Assembly (NCBI RefSeq): GCF_003050935.1
Contig: NZ_QAOX01000002.1
Span: 310,001 to 374,000, forward strand
Direction of reading: 5' to 3'
DNA: 64,000 bases
Source: Luteibacter sp. OK325
Lineage (GTDB): Bacteria > Pseudomonadota > Gammaproteobacteria > Xanthomonadales > Rhodanobacteraceae
Shown: positions 7,898-17,664 of the stretch, piece after piece
Position numbering within the stretch: position 1 is the stretch's first letter
How the letters are laid out: each line of letters starts with the position of its first letter
Program-made: the position numbers and the translations under genes
Notes under the pieces: generated by a model
What the model saw: only the letters and a program-made list of their open reading frames with translations
Told to the model about the DNA's origin: nothing
Database searches by the model: none

Positions 7898-8507
7898 GAC
7901 ACGCCGAACTTGTTGGAGCGAGCGATCCGACGTGCTGTTAACTTGGAGAAACACGTCTAAGCAAAAGACGTTCCAATCGGGCATCGATGTGAACGCTCCT
8001 TCGAAGACCGGCATATGCTATTTCGGAGGAACGCCTCAGTGGTAGCTGAAAAGCGTTGAAACTTGGTCGCGAGGCATCCCCAACCCTAAAAGCACGGAAA
8101 ACGCATGACCTTCGCGGCGTCACTGCGGCACAGGCGATGCGCCACGCGAAATATCTCCTCGATCCTATCCAGTGACATATGAATTGCTTGGTTAACGAGG
8201 TGCAACGTTGTGCTTACAGGAAAGAGGCGGCGACTTTGGCGGAATGGCTCCGACTTCACCTTGTGATAAGCGAGACAAAGGAAGCGCATATGAAGTTGAT
8301 GCGGGGCGGGTTGATCGCGAACGCCATCCTAACCCTGATAACCATCCCTAATCGTCCTACTCCGATGTCCTCTTCCGGCCAGACGAACGGTGAACACCGG
8401 ACATACATGGTCTGCCGCGGGCGAGTATTACCAAGAGGGAACAAGCGTCACCGTGCCCCCTAAGATAGGCCACGTCACGGTTATCCACTCACGTATCAAA
8501 CCGACGT
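7898..8507. other. Intergenic stretch of about 600 bases, no supported gene
   Basis: Several short frames lie here on both strands, but none has a convincing ribosome site together with a recognisable family or Cys-rich core. One frame includes WSAAGEYYQEGTSVTVP, which faintly recalls a carbohydrate-binding segment, but no domain can be claimed. The composition is intermediate between the AT-richer lan operon and the flanking core-like genes, so this may be the junction of the transferred segment. Confidence 0.4.
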
Positions 8508-9944
8508 TTAATGACTCGGCATCTTCTCAAGATCCGGTAACTTCCACGCCCTGTCGAAGAACGGCTTGCCAGGATCGTAGATGCGAAAACCGGCGAACCA
8601 GGCGCGACCTGGAGCGGTGAAAATCCAATTCGACTCCTGGCCTTTCGCCGCCACTGGACCAAAGTAGATGTCGACCGATCCGTCGGCGTTTCTTGTCATG
8701 GCGTCATTGTACGAATCGAGACCCACGGCGGGTGATTCGCGCACAAAGGCATTGGTCCGACTGTCGTAGGCGATGACTGACCAATACTGCTGTGCCGGGA
8801 CGTTTGCGGGAACGTGAAGTTTGTAATTATTTTCACCGCTAAGAGGCTCGTGCGTGCTGTCGCTGAATGCGACTAAGTACACAATGCTTCCGCCTTCGCC
8901 TACTCGCTTGGGAAACCCGAAGGCGGCGAAGTTGGATAGGCCCCGGGCATCCACGTCGATGGCATCGGTGGTGACGTAGCTGAAGTTCGTCTTGACACCC
9001 CGCTTGTCCGGAAGCGCCCAGGCTCGATCAGGCCACCACCGTTCCCCGAAAGTCTTCATACCTTCCATGAAGACAGCCATTTGTTCTTGAGCCGCTCGCG
9101 TCAAGATGCGCCTGGTCGCATCGTTGGGCTTGAACTCCTTGCCCTTCTCGATGCCGATGCTCATAAGCATGCCCATCGCGACCAGATCTCGCTCCTGCAC
9201 CGGCTCCTCTTGAATCATCCGGTTGAGGCTCACGAAGAAGCTGTCGTCGAAGCTGGGTAGACCATCGAACTTCTTGCCATGAATATCAATGAATCGCTGT
9301 TCGGGTGGGTGGGCAGCTTGCGCCAGCGGATAGACCCGTAGTTTCTTGACCAATGCCAACGCGGCTGCCGTGTCAGCGTCGCGGGTGCCTGCCCGGATCG
9401 CGCGAATCAGCGTGTAACCGTTGTAGGTCGGGAGCCTCACGGCGATGAACCCTCTCGGGACCGCTCCGCTGTAGCCTGGCGGTATTAACAGGTACCTTGC
9501 GGCCTGCCCCCTGTTCTCATCCTGCGGCCCGATACCAACCGTTGATACGTCCCATGCGTCCAAGACGGAACCGAGGAGTGCGGCGCCGGCAGGCGCGGGT
9601 ACATCTATTACTATCGGCCCAGCCTTTAGGTTGAAGTTGAAATAGACGTAGTTCGTGGACGCGTTCGGAGTCGTCACCTGGAAATGCCAGTCGGCAGGTG
9701 TGGAGAAATAAAGGATGTCGTTGTATTTCGCCCCTACATCACGCAGATAGGCTTGACGCATCGCATCTGTGTTGACCAGTGGCATGCCCCAGTTGACAGC
9801 CTCAATCGCCCGCCGCTCGAGTGTGCGTTGGGTAACGTCCGGCGGTAATGGCGTTTGCATATTATCTTGTGTAGGCTGCGCCGCAGAAGACCACATGGCT
9901 AAAAGCGCTACCGCTGTGAATTGGAAGAGAGACGACAAATTCAT
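8508..9944 (-). CDS. Exported DUF1254/DUF1214 family protein
   Basis: The product of about 478 residues has a signal peptide (core LFQFTAVALLAMW, cleavage near SSA-AQP). It matches the two-domain DUF1254 plus DUF1214 layout. The N-terminal part contains the family segment WGMPLVNTDAMRQAYL, and the C-terminal part contains NYKLHVPANVPAQQYWSV and FAGFRIYDPGKPFFD. The family is common in proteobacteria and has no firmly known reaction. I use the second ATG (9944), because AAGGAG is seven bases upstream of it and only one base from the first. It follows the outer-membrane gene at 9969 by about 25 bases and probably forms an operon with it. Confidence 0.85.
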   Translation of the reverse strand: MNLSSLFQFTAVALLAMWSSAAQPTQDNMQTPLPPDVTQRTLERRAIEAVNWGMPLVNTDAMRQAYLRDVGAKYNDILYFSTPADWHFQVTTPNASTNYVYFNFNLKAGPIVIDVPAPAGAALLGSVLDAWDVSTVGIGPQDENRGQAARYLLIPPGYSGAVPRGFIAVRLPTYNGYTLIRAIRAGTRDADTAAALALVKKLRVYPLAQAAHPPEQRFIDIHGKKFDGLPSFDDSFFVSLNRMIQEEPVQERDLVAMGMLMSIGIEKGKEFKPNDATRRILTRAAQEQMAVFMEGMKTFGERWWPDRAWALPDKRGVKTNFSYVTTDAIDVDARGLSNFAAFGFPKRVGEGGSIVYLVAFSDSTHEPLSGENNYKLHVPANVPAQQYWSVIAYDSRTNAFVRESPAVGLDSYNDAMTRNADGSVDIYFGPVAAKGQESNWIFTAPGRAWFAGFRIYDPGKPFFDRAWKLPDLEKMPSH

Positions 9945-9968
9945 AGCCATTCTCCTTGAGCTTCATGC

Positions 9969-10913
9969 TTACAACGAGAGCGACGCCGTCAGCATCGCAG
10001 GGTTGCCCTTCAGGCGATTCTTGACGTCAAACTCATGCAGCCAGCGAAAAGAGAACTCGACCTGGCCACCCTCCCATTTCTTCAAATAGGTCGCCGTCGG
10101 CCCCAACGCGACGGAACGACCCTTGAAGCCGTTCAAGGCGTCGGCAGTCGGGCCCGTGTCGTCCTCGATCTGCTTGATCCAACCACCTACGGCGCCGATA
10201 CCCCACCCAGACGGAAGGCGCTTGATAAGAAGTGAGTCGATACGAAATACCGCGCCGTTCTGATAGTCCGTTGCGTAGTCCTTCGTGTAGAGGTCGACAG
10301 CGGTCGTGGTGCTCCATTCCAACGAGCCACTCTGGAACAACTGCGTGTAGCCAACAGTGGGCGAGTAGGTCCAATTGTGAAGCGTGAGGTTTGCTAGCTG
10401 CCCCTCCTTGTACTCCCCAGTCGGCGCGTAGACATAGAGAGCCAGCGAGATATGCCGCGTTTCGCTGAAGTGGTGGCTCGCGATGACCGGCGCAAAGGCC
10501 ATGTCGAACAGGCCGGTATTGCTATCTCGGACGCTTCCACTGAAGCGGCCGATACGCGCATCGACACTGAGGTGTCCATTGGCGAACGGCAACGTCACCA
10601 TGGATGCGTAGTTCCACGACGAAGGTTTGGTCTTCCAGATGTACAGCGCGGTGAACGAGAGCAGCTGGAACTGTCCTTCAAGCCCAAGCGATGTGCCGCC
10701 ACCAGTCAGCGGCACCTGGCGCGAGGCACCGATCTTCCCATCGTAGTAAGCGTAGGCAGTGGCCCAGATCCATCCCGGCGTGGGCGGGATCAGCCCCGCG
10801 TATGACGATGCCTGGAGGCCTGTGATGGGGCGTCCCATGCCGCCCTCGGAGGCATAGGCCGCCGTTGCCGCCGTCAGGGCCAGAAGTGCCGGAACTAACG
10901 CGACCCGTTTCAT
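9969..10913 (-). CDS. SphA/phenol-degradation MetA-type outer membrane protein
   Basis: The 314-residue product has a clear signal peptide ending near AYA-SEGG, followed by alternating aromatic and polar strands of a beta-barrel. The segments Y.PTGEY, GAVF and a final FDVKNRLKGNPAMLTASLSL fit the Phenol_MetA_deg/SphA family of outer-membrane proteins found beside catabolic genes. The likely role is passage or sensing of a hydrophobic or aromatic substrate across the outer membrane, by family analogy. The DUF1254/DUF1214 gene follows on the same strand, so the pair may act on one periplasmic substrate. Confidence 0.8.
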   Translation of the reverse strand: MKRVALVPALLALTAATAAYASEGGMGRPITGLQASSYAGLIPPTPGWIWATAYAYYDGKIGASRQVPLTGGGTSLGLEGQFQLLSFTALYIWKTKPSSWNYASMVTLPFANGHLSVDARIGRFSGSVRDSNTGLFDMAFAPVIASHHFSETRHISLALYVYAPTGEYKEGQLANLTLHNWTYSPTVGYTQLFQSGSLEWSTTTAVDLYTKDYATDYQNGAVFRIDSLLIKRLPSGWGIGAVGGWIKQIEDDTGPTADALNGFKGRSVALGPTATYLKKWEGGQVEFSFRWLHEFDVKNRLKGNPAMLTASLSL

Positions 10914-11076
10914 AACGCCTCGTCTCGCAAGGCCCCAAGGTTAGCGAGCATGAGTGCTCTTGGGACTTCGTGAAAGCGTAGTTTCACAAGACCAGAAGTG
11001 CGTAGAACTACTACCCATTCCGGCGTGGAACCGCGGATGACGACGGGGAAATTCCGTCCGATACTGCATATGCGGA

Positions 11077-11379
11077 GTGGCCATTGGCGCCTTGTGCGGT
11101 GGTCTCACATACCCGGCCGGCGACGAGGAGAACGCGCTTTATTGGGAGCACAACTACTACAACGATGTCCGCTATCGGGTGGCATCCGAGGGCGTGATCC
11201 CGGCCGGGCACCACGTGCTGTTGGCCGAGATTGAAGTCGACGAAGAAGGAAAGTTCGGCACCGGCGGGACCGTGACACTTCGGGTGGATAACGTCACCGT
11301 CGGCACCGGGAGGTTTGAACAGCATGTTGCCGGCTACTTCACTGTCAACGAGACCTTCGACGCGCGCCGCGTTTGCTAG
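11077..11379 (+). pseudogene. Remnant of an arylsulfatase C-terminal domain
   Basis: The 100-residue frame reads like the C-terminal beta-sandwich of bacterial arylsulfatases. RYRVASEGVIPAGHHVLL, FGTGGTVTLRVDNVTVGTGR and FTVNETFDA line up with the family pattern of lpaG-k-h, GkGGtgtLlvdGk-v-eGri and sadEtfDvG. After FDA the frame drifts and stops, where an intact protein would continue into the family's usual ending. No catalytic domain lies upstream; the preceding 150 bases are not an open sulfatase frame. I read it as a decayed gene end. The frame on the other strand (11011-11433) is its shadow. Confidence 0.65.
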
Positions 11380-11429
11380 TGCCCTTGCGTAGGGGCAGTC
11401 CCGTTCTTTGAACGGGGGCGCTGCAAAAA

Positions 11430-14400
11430 TCATGGGCCAGTGGATGATGTGTCTTCAGCGAGAAGCCGGTCGATGATGGGACGAAGCGCCGCAGTTACCT
11501 TGGCGAGGGCCTGATTCAGTTCTCCCGTGCCTGCCCCCGCCATGCACGCTTTCTCCAATTGAGCGGCCAGTTCCGCTACTTTCAATGCACCGATGTTTCC
11601 TGCCGCGCCTCTTAACGTATGAGCCACTCGCGAGGCGGCGCTGGCGTCGGTACTTTGCCTGGCCGTGGCAAATGCTTCATCGAATTGGGCATAGTTCTGG
11701 CGAAACAGGTCCAGCAAGCGACGATACAGCGGTGCCATGTTCCCGCAGGTTGCCAGTCCGGCACGTTGATCGACACCCGGAAGCTCAGGTAGTGGCACTG
11801 ATGAGGTGCGGGGTGCGGGCATCGACGCTGCTCTAGGCTTGGGCCTCACCCAGCGTCGTATCGTCGAGAACATGGCATCCACATTCAGTGGTTTGGCAAT
11901 GTGATCGTTCATGCCGGCCGCGATAGCCCGTTTACGGTCTCCCACCATGGCGTCTGCCGTCATAGCGATGATGGGAAGCTTTGTCAGGCCCATCCGGTTG
12001 CGAATCAGTCCGGCGGCGGTATAGCCATCCATGATGGGCATCTGGCCATCCATCAGGATGCCGTCGAAGCGTTGATCATGTGCCAACAGATCCAGTGCCT
12101 CCTGGCCGTTGCACGCCAGTGCTACCTTCATCCCGGCCTGATGGAGCAGTTCCACAGCGAGCTCCCGATTCAACTCGTTGTCTTCCACAAGCAATATGCG
12201 GCAGCCGGCGAGCGTAGCCCCCCGTTGCTCATTCGTATCCTGGGAGTCCTTCTGGGCCTGGAGGCTGTCGGCGGCAGCTACGCCGAACGACGCATGGAAA
12301 TGAAAAGTGGAACCGCCGCCCGGCTCGCTTTCGACCCAGATCCGTCCGCCCATCAATGTGACCAGCCGACGGGAGATGGCCAGGCCCAGGCCCGTGCCAC
12401 CGAACCGCCTGGTGGTGGAAGAGTCCGCCTGGACGAATGACTCGAACACCCGGTGGCATTGATCGGCACTCATGCCGATGCCGGTGTCCTTTACCCAGAA
12501 GTGCAGTTCAGCGCTTTCCTTCTGAATGGACACCGGGTCCACGCCGACCACGACCGAACCCTGCTCTGTGAATTTGACGGCATTGTTGGTGAGATTGAGC
12601 AATATCTGCCCCAATCGGAGCGGATCTCCCACCAGCATGGGGGGTATGTCTGACGCCGGGTAGAACGAGAGCTCCAGGTTTTTTTCTTCTAGCTTGAGTA
12701 CGACCATGCTGGCCAGCTGGTCCAATACGTCGTCGAGGCGGAAATCCACGCTCTCCATGCGCATATGACCAGCTTCGATTTTGGAGAAATCGAGGATGTC
12801 GTTGATGATGCCTAGCAGGTTGCCTGCCGATCGATGGATTTTCTCTAGATAGTCCCGCTGCTTCGGTTCCGGATTGGCTCGCAGGGCCAGATGGCTCATC
12901 CCGATGATGGCATTCATGGGCGTACGGATTTCGTGGCTCATGTTGGCTAGGAAATCGCTCTTCGCCTGAGTGGCTTCCTGGGCGATATCCCTGGAACGCT
13001 GCGTGGCGGTCTCGGCGGCTTTTCGCTCCGTCATGTCCAGCATCCAACCCAGCACGCCCGCCTCTCCGTCATAGTTGATCGGCAGATAGGTCACCAGCAT
13101 GTCTCGTTGCAGGCGATCACGGCTGTACATGCGCACCTCGCGGTCTGTAACCGCGCCACCAGCGCTCAAGCTCTCCCATACCTTCTCGCGTTCACCCGGA
13201 TCGACATACATGCGAGCAGTGGATTCCCCCGGTCCGATGCCGAAAGCATCGACGAACGTCGGGTTGGCAAACCGGATGCGTCCCTTGGTTGCGACCGCGA
13301 TGGCGATGGGGCTGCTGTCCAGAATGTACTGCAATCGCTCTTCGCTCCTGACGATGACGGCTTCCATGGCACGACGCTCGCTGATGTCGCGTACCGAGGC
13401 ACACACGCATCGTCCCCTGCCCTCGATATCGGGAAGGAAGGAAAGGCCAATTTCCACGGAGAAGCTCGTGCCATCCTTGCGCATGCCGTGCAAGTCGATG
13501 TTGGCTCCTCCCATCTGGCGGCTGATCCCCTGCACGAAGAATTGTTCGCGAAGATCGCTGTGCTTGTGGCCCGACGTGGGTGAAATCAGTCGCTCGATCC
13601 GCACGCCGATCAACTCCCCGCTTTCATAACCGAATATCGTTTCCAGCTTTGGGTTCACGAGCATGATCTGCCCATCTTGGTCGGCGATGAGAATGCCGTC
13701 CGGAGCGCAATCGATGATGCCCCGGTACCACGCCTTCGCCGCCGCCATGGTCTGTTGCTGGCCCTCCAGCTCAAGCGTCTTAGCCTTCAGGTCTGCCGCC
13801 TGCCGCGCCGTCAACTCCGCCTGGCTGCGTGTTTCGTCCAAGAGCTGGCGGGTACACACAGATCGTTCCAGGATTTCCACATTCATAGCCAGCAAGGGCA
13901 TCAGTTCGTCGAGCAGTTGGCGCTGCCTTGCGTGGAAGGGCGACACCGCTGCGATCTCGACAACGCCGTAAAGCCGTCCGCTTCGTATCACCGGCAAACT
14001 CGTGAACTCCACCGGCGTTCCTCCGCCCGCGGGGCTGGTGTGCATTCGAGGTTGACCCGATTGGGGGTCGTGCAAACAGAAAGAACCCTGGACGATATCA
14101 AGAAGCGGGGCAATAACGGCGAAGAAGCGCGCTGCCAGATCGTCGAAGTCGTTGGCCGATTGAAGCGAACCCGTGATCGATGCCACGTGGGTCTTTACCC
14201 AGCGCTGGTCCGCCAGCTGTTTGGCTTCGCCCTGCAGAGCAACGATGCTGCGCGCCAGTGAGCCGACTTCGTTCGGGTACCCGGTATACGGCACAACGGT
14301 ATCGAGTTGCCCCGAACTCAATTTGTCCAGCGCTTGCCGCAAGCCCTCCGCAGGGCGACGGATGGAACGGCTGATCAGCCAGCCGAACAGAATGCCGCCC

Positions 14401-15020
14401 CCGACGCCGAGTGCGAGCAGCCAGACCGTGAGTTGTACCCCTCGACGAAAGCGCTCACCGGCTTCGCGCACCTCTGCGTCGGCTCCGTTACGCTTCATTT
14501 CCTCGACGTGCGCGAGGGTCGCGTTGACCGTGGCATCGCTTTGTCGAAATGTTGCCGACGTGAGCAGTTCGGCCGCGGCGGCCTGCCCGTCACTCTGGAC
14601 GGTGCTCGTGATGAGATCGACCTGCCGCTTGTAGTTGGTGAAGGCCCGTTGGAAGTCTGCGATACCCTGTAAAATCTGATCGCGATAGATGCGCGACCTG
14701 GCCTGCTCGATCTGCTGGATCATGAGCGCTTCAGAGCCGGCGAGCCGCCGCAATGCTACGGCCCGATCGTCCGCGCGGACGACCAACACGGCCTCCCTGA
14801 GGTTTTGACCGATATCGCCCAGAGCGGCTCTCGCTGCTTCGATATGGACAAGACCCAACATGTCCTTCTCATACAGCCTGTCGATCTGATTTGTCTGCAG
14901 TCGCTGCACACCGACGCTGTACACGCCGAGTAGCACCGCGAGCAGAAGAATGCCGCCGAAGCCGAACTGGAGCCGGCGGCGTAAAGGTAAACGTTCCAAC
15001 CGCTCGAACAGGGCATTCAT
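11430..15020 (-). CDS. Hybrid sensor histidine kinase with PAS, REC and Hpt domains
   Basis: The 1196-residue product is a complete phosphorelay protein. Two membrane segments (about residues 18-38 and 197-217) flank a four-helix periplasmic sensor region. A HAMP linker, a GAF-like region and two PAS domains follow (near residues 435 and 555, the first with [19 protein letters not shown]). The dimerisation domain carries the phospho-acceptor His in [13 protein letters not shown] (near 695), and the ATPase has DTGIGMS and [10 protein letters not shown]. The receiver domain contains [13 protein letters not shown] (near 990) and the C-terminal Hpt contains [12 protein letters not shown] (near 1130). 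It lies 61 bases downstream of an HD-GYP response regulator, so the pair probably forms one signalling unit. Confidence 0.95.
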   Translation of the reverse strand: MNALFERLERLPLRRRLQFGFGGILLLAVLLGVYSVGVQRLQTNQIDRLYEKDMLGLVHIEAARAALGDIGQNLREAVLVVRADDRAVALRRLAGSEALMIQQIEQARSRIYRDQILQGIADFQRAFTNYKRQVDLITSTVQSDGQAAAAELLTSATFRQSDATVNATLAHVEEMKRNGADAEVREAGERFRRGVQLTVWLLALGVGGGILFGWLISRSIRRPAEGLRQALDKLSSGQLDTVVPYTGYPNEVGSLARSIVALQGEAKQLADQRWVKTHVASITGSLQSANDFDDLAARFFAVIAPLLDIVQGSFCLHDPQSGQPRMHTSPAGGGTPVEFTSLPVIRSGRLYGVVEIAAVSPFHARQRQLLDELMPLLAMNVEILERSVCTRQLLDETRSQAELTARQAADLKAKTLELEGQQQTMAAAKAWYRGIIDCAPDGILIADQDGQIMLVNPKLETIFGYESGELIGVRIERLISPTSGHKHSDLREQFFVQGISRQMGGANIDLHGMRKDGTSFSVEIGLSFLPDIEGRGRCVCASVRDISERRAMEAVIVRSEERLQYILDSSPIAIAVATKGRIRFANPTFVDAFGIGPGESTARMYVDPGEREKVWESLSAGGAVTDREVRMYSRDRLQRDMLVTYLPINYDGEAGVLGWMLDMTERKAAETATQRSRDIAQEATQAKSDFLANMSHEIRTPMNAIIGMSHLALRANPEPKQRDYLEKIHRSAGNLLGIINDILDFSKIEAGHMRMESVDFRLDDVLDQLASMVVLKLEEKNLELSFYPASDIPPMLVGDPLRLGQILLNLTNNAVKFTEQGSVVVGVDPVSIQKESAELHFWVKDTGIGMSADQCHRVFESFVQADSSTTRRFGGTGLGLAISRRLVTLMGGRIWVESEPGGGSTFHFHASFGVAAADSLQAQKDSQDTNEQRGATLAGCRILLVEDNELNRELAVELLHQAGMKVALACNGQEALDLLAHDQRFDGILMDGQMPIMDGYTAAGLIRNRMGLTKLPIIAMTADAMVGDRKRAIAAGMNDHIAKPLNVDAMFSTIRRWVRPKPRAASMPAPRTSSVPLPELPGVDQRAGLATCGNMAPLYRRLLDLFRQNYAQFDEAFATARQSTDASAASRVAHTLRGAAGNIGALKVAELAAQLEKACMAGAGTGELNQALAKVTAALRPIIDRLLAEDTSSTGP

Positions 15021-15081
15021 ACAAACTAAGCCCTTGCCTGGTTTTGGTTTTCAGACCCTGGACGGCCCGGCGACATTCCAA

Positions 15082-16203
15082 TTAGCCCGCGGGTGCGGGT
15101 ATTTCACGGTCGGCAAAACGCCTGGCGATAGCCTGGAACTCACTCTGCAATTGGAGGAACGCGTCAACGACATCGGGGTCGAAGTCCACCCCACGCTTTT
15201 CCGCGATCCACGCGGCAGCCTCCTCGTGGGGTGCTCCCTTCTTATAGACCCTTGGGCTGATCAAGGCATCATAGACATCCGCCACCGCCATAAGGCGCGC
15301 GGAGACTGGGATATCGTCCCCAGATCGTCCTTCCGGGTAACCACTTCCGTTCCATCTTTCCTGATGACTGTAGGCCATTTCTTTGGCGAACCGAAGGAAC
15401 GGCACATCCATGCCCAACTGATCCTCAGCACGTTGAATTGCGTCACGGCCCAAAGTCGTGTGTGTTTTCATGACCTCGTACTCTTCCGGCGTCAGTCGAC
15501 CCGGCTTGAGCAGAATGCTGTCCGGCACACCCACTTTCCCGATGTCGTGCAGCGGTGCCGATTGGAAAAGCAGCCGCTGGGTGGCTTCATCCAGCGTCGA
15601 CGCGAATCGAGGGTGATTCTTGAGGCCATCCGCCAATGCTTTCACGTAGTGTTGCGTGCGTCGAATGTGGTTGCCCGTCTCGTTATCCCGGGCTTCGGCA
15701 AGCGACGTGAGAGCGAGGATCGTGACCTCCTGCACCGCCGTGATTTCCTGCGTGCGCCGGGCTACTTCTTGCTCCAGGTACGCGTTCTTATCCTTCAGGA
15801 AATCGGCGGCCTTTTTTAGTCGAAGATGCGTGGCGATGCGCGCTATGAGTATGGGGGGATTGATCGGTTTGTTGATGTAGTCGGCCCCACCAAATACCAG
15901 TCCCCGCGTCTCGTCCTCCGTCGCATCAAGGGTGGTCAGGAAGAGCACCGGGATATCGCGCGTTTCCACGCGCGATTTGAGTTTCCTGCACACGTCGAAG
16001 CCAGACATCCCAGGCATGACGACGTCCAGTAGGATGATGTCTGGTCGTTCCCCCGCCACGACGGCTTGCAACGCCTCTTCGCCGTTTGCCGCCAACCTGA
16101 TGTGATAAAGGGGTTGAAGCAGTTCCGACAGAAGCAGAAGGTTATCGGGACTGTCGTCCACTATCAGTACGATAGGCCCTTTCGCGACGTTGTGCGCCTC
16201 CAC
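15082..16203 (-). CDS. Response regulator with HD-GYP cyclic-di-GMP phosphodiesterase domain
   Basis: The first 125 residues are a receiver domain with the acidic pair in IVDDS and the phospho-acceptor Asp in IILLDVVMPGMSG. The rest is an HD-GYP domain: HIRRTQHY, HDIGKVGVPDSILLKPG and SHQERWNGSGYPEG hold the metal ligands and the GYP signature, so hydrolysis of cyclic di-GMP is expected. The start is a GTG with GGGAGAG six bases upstream. The hybrid kinase downstream could phosphorylate it and so couple an external signal to the cyclic-di-GMP level. Confidence 0.93.
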   Translation of the reverse strand: MEAHNVAKGPIVLIVDDSPDNLLLLSELLQPLYHIRLAANGEEALQAVVAGERPDIILLDVVMPGMSGFDVCRKLKSRVETRDIPVLFLTTLDATEDETRGLVFGGADYINKPINPPILIARIATHLRLKKAADFLKDKNAYLEQEVARRTQEITAVQEVTILALTSLAEARDNETGNHIRRTQHYVKALADGLKNHPRFASTLDEATQRLLFQSAPLHDIGKVGVPDSILLKPGRLTPEEYEVMKTHTTLGRDAIQRAEDQLGMDVPFLRFAKEMAYSHQERWNGSGYPEGRSGDDIPVSARLMAVADVYDALISPRVYKKGAPHEEAAAWIAEKRGVDFDPDVVDAFLQLQSEFQAIARRFADREIPAPAG

Positions 16204-16467
16204 GGGACTCTCCCTTTGTTCGTCGTATGCGTGAGCTGGACGTTGGCGGCACGATGGCTTGGCAACGTACTGGCGAGTATATCCCTTGACCCGTACGGCA
16301 GTTTTAGCATGGCCCGGTCTTCGTGCCCTCAGGAAGCGCTAGCTGACACGCCTGAATGTGCATAATCGGCACGTGATTCTGGCTGTTAATGCGTTGTCCG
16401 CCCATGACATCGAGTGGATCGTTCCGCGTAAGGGTTGGCCGCTGGCCGGCACTCACCGCGGACATAG

Positions 16468-16662
16468 GGAGATCGGGTTCTCATAGTCGGCGTTGCGACG
16501 GGAGCGATCAAAGCTACGAACAAGGCATTCAAGGACGACTGGACCTTCGCCATCACCGTGCGAGACAGCAAGGTGGCGAAGATCCGCGAGTACATCGATA
16601 CGCAGGCATTGGCGCGGGCCGCCTTGACAGGCTCGCTCCCGGGGATCAGGCCCTGCCGTTGA
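16468..16662 (+). pseudogene. Remnant of a SnoaL-like (NTF2-fold) protein
   Basis: After an in-frame stop at 16465, a 65-codon frame reads GDRVLIVGVATGAIKA, then KAFKDDWTFAITVRDSKVAK and IREYIDTQALARA before a TGA at 16660-16662. This is the C-terminal half of a SnoaL-like or NTF2-fold protein, where W-x-F-x-V-R-D-G-K and R-E-Y-x-D-T are conserved. There is no start codon and the N-terminal half is missing, so I read it as a decayed gene. Its end overlaps the end of the convergent aldolase gene by 17 bases. Confidence 0.65.
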
Positions 16663-17542
16663 ACAACCGCATGCGGGCCATTGCAACCTGCTTCACCGCT
16701 TCGAGCGCGTGCGGAAGGATCCGATACGGCACCACGTCGTTGGGTCGCTCGGCAAGACCTTCCTCCAGCCCTCGCCGCCAGGCGATGCGCAGTTCCGTGT
16801 TTATGTGAATGATGTTGATTCCGGCGCCTATGGCGCGGGTGAATTCGTCATCGGCGGTGCCCGAACCGCCATGCAGGGTCAGGAAGACCCCGGTGGCGGC
16901 CTTGATCTTGCCGATGAGCTCGATGTTGAGACGCGGTGGCACCTGTCCGGGCGCAATGCGGAACATCCCATGCAGGGTGCCCACCGCTGGCGCCAGGATG
17001 TCGATTCCGGTCGACTCCACGAACTGCGCGGCCTCTTCGGGTGTGGTCAGGCTCTTGGACAGGTCGGGCACCGTGTCGTGTACTTCAGACCCGGTGCCGA
17101 TGTCGCCGATCTCGCCCTCGACAAGAATCTTTGGGTTGATCGATTTGAGTTGCTCGACGGCATGTCGCGTCATCGAAGCGTTTTCTTCCAGCGACAGCGC
17201 CGAACCATCGAAGGCCACCGCGTCGAAGCCGGCCTTGGCCGCCTCGACCGCCTTGGCCAGCGAATGGGTGTGGTCGGCATTGAGGAAGATCGGGAAGTCG
17301 AACTCGTCCCTGATACTGCGTACGACCGCTGCAATCTGGCGAACGCCGAAGAACTCTCGCTCGCCCTCGGAAACGCCGATAATGACCGGCACGTCCAATT
17401 CCCGCGCCGACAAGGACACCGCCTTGAGGGCGGCCAGCTCGGACACGTTGAAGTGGGCGACGGCAACGCCACGCTCTTGCGCGCGCGTGAGGGAAAGCCT
17501 TAGGTCCAGCATAGGGACTCCGTTATCAGATGGATCGCTCAT
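16646..17542 (-). CDS. Class II fructose/ketose-bisphosphate aldolase family protein
   Basis: The 298-residue product is a zinc-dependent class II aldolase. It has the N-terminal AVAHFNVSEL, the metal ligand motif NADHTHSL, the acidic VEGEIGDIGTGSE, the substrate loop GTLHGMF, the phosphate-binding LHGGSGT and the NINTEL-type segment IIHINTELR. The length is typical. The substrate could be fructose-, tagatose- or a related bisphosphate; the sequence does not decide. A LysR regulator is divergently transcribed with a 122-base gap and probably controls this gene. Confidence 0.9.
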   Translation of the reverse strand: MSDPSDNGVPMLDLRLSLTRAQERGVAVAHFNVSELAALKAVSLSARELDVPVIIGVSEGEREFFGVRQIAAVVRSIRDEFDFPIFLNADHTHSLAKAVEAAKAGFDAVAFDGSALSLEENASMTRHAVEQLKSINPKILVEGEIGDIGTGSEVHDTVPDLSKSLTTPEEAAQFVESTGIDILAPAVGTLHGMFRIAPGQVPPRLNIELIGKIKAATGVFLTLHGGSGTADDEFTRAIGAGINIIHINTELRIAWRRGLEEGLAERPNDVVPYRILPHALEAVKQVAMARMRLFNGRA

Positions 17543-17623
17543 GGGTTCATTGCTTCGATTACCATTCGAACATCATCGGCTTGCAGTCGGCCACCGGGAA
17601 GTGAAACCCTTGCAGGTTGCTTA

Positions 17624-17636
17624 TGCACCCGGTGCA
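17624..17636. promoter_or_regulatory. Palindrome TGCACCCGGTGCA, candidate LysR operator
   Basis: A perfect 13-base inverted repeat (TGCACC-C-GGTGCA) lies in the divergent gap between the aldolase and the LysR gene, 28 bases before the LysR start. LysR proteins usually bind such dyads and repress their own gene while controlling the divergent one. The assignment is by position only. Confidence 0.4.
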
Positions 17637-17664
17637 CTTGCATGAATTGGTGAGGATCGACGGT

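Noticed and set aside
7938-8289. Short minus-strand frames upstream of lanA that could be a second precursor
   Set aside because: They lack a Ser/Thr/Cys-rich C-terminal core, a leader box and a ribosome site.
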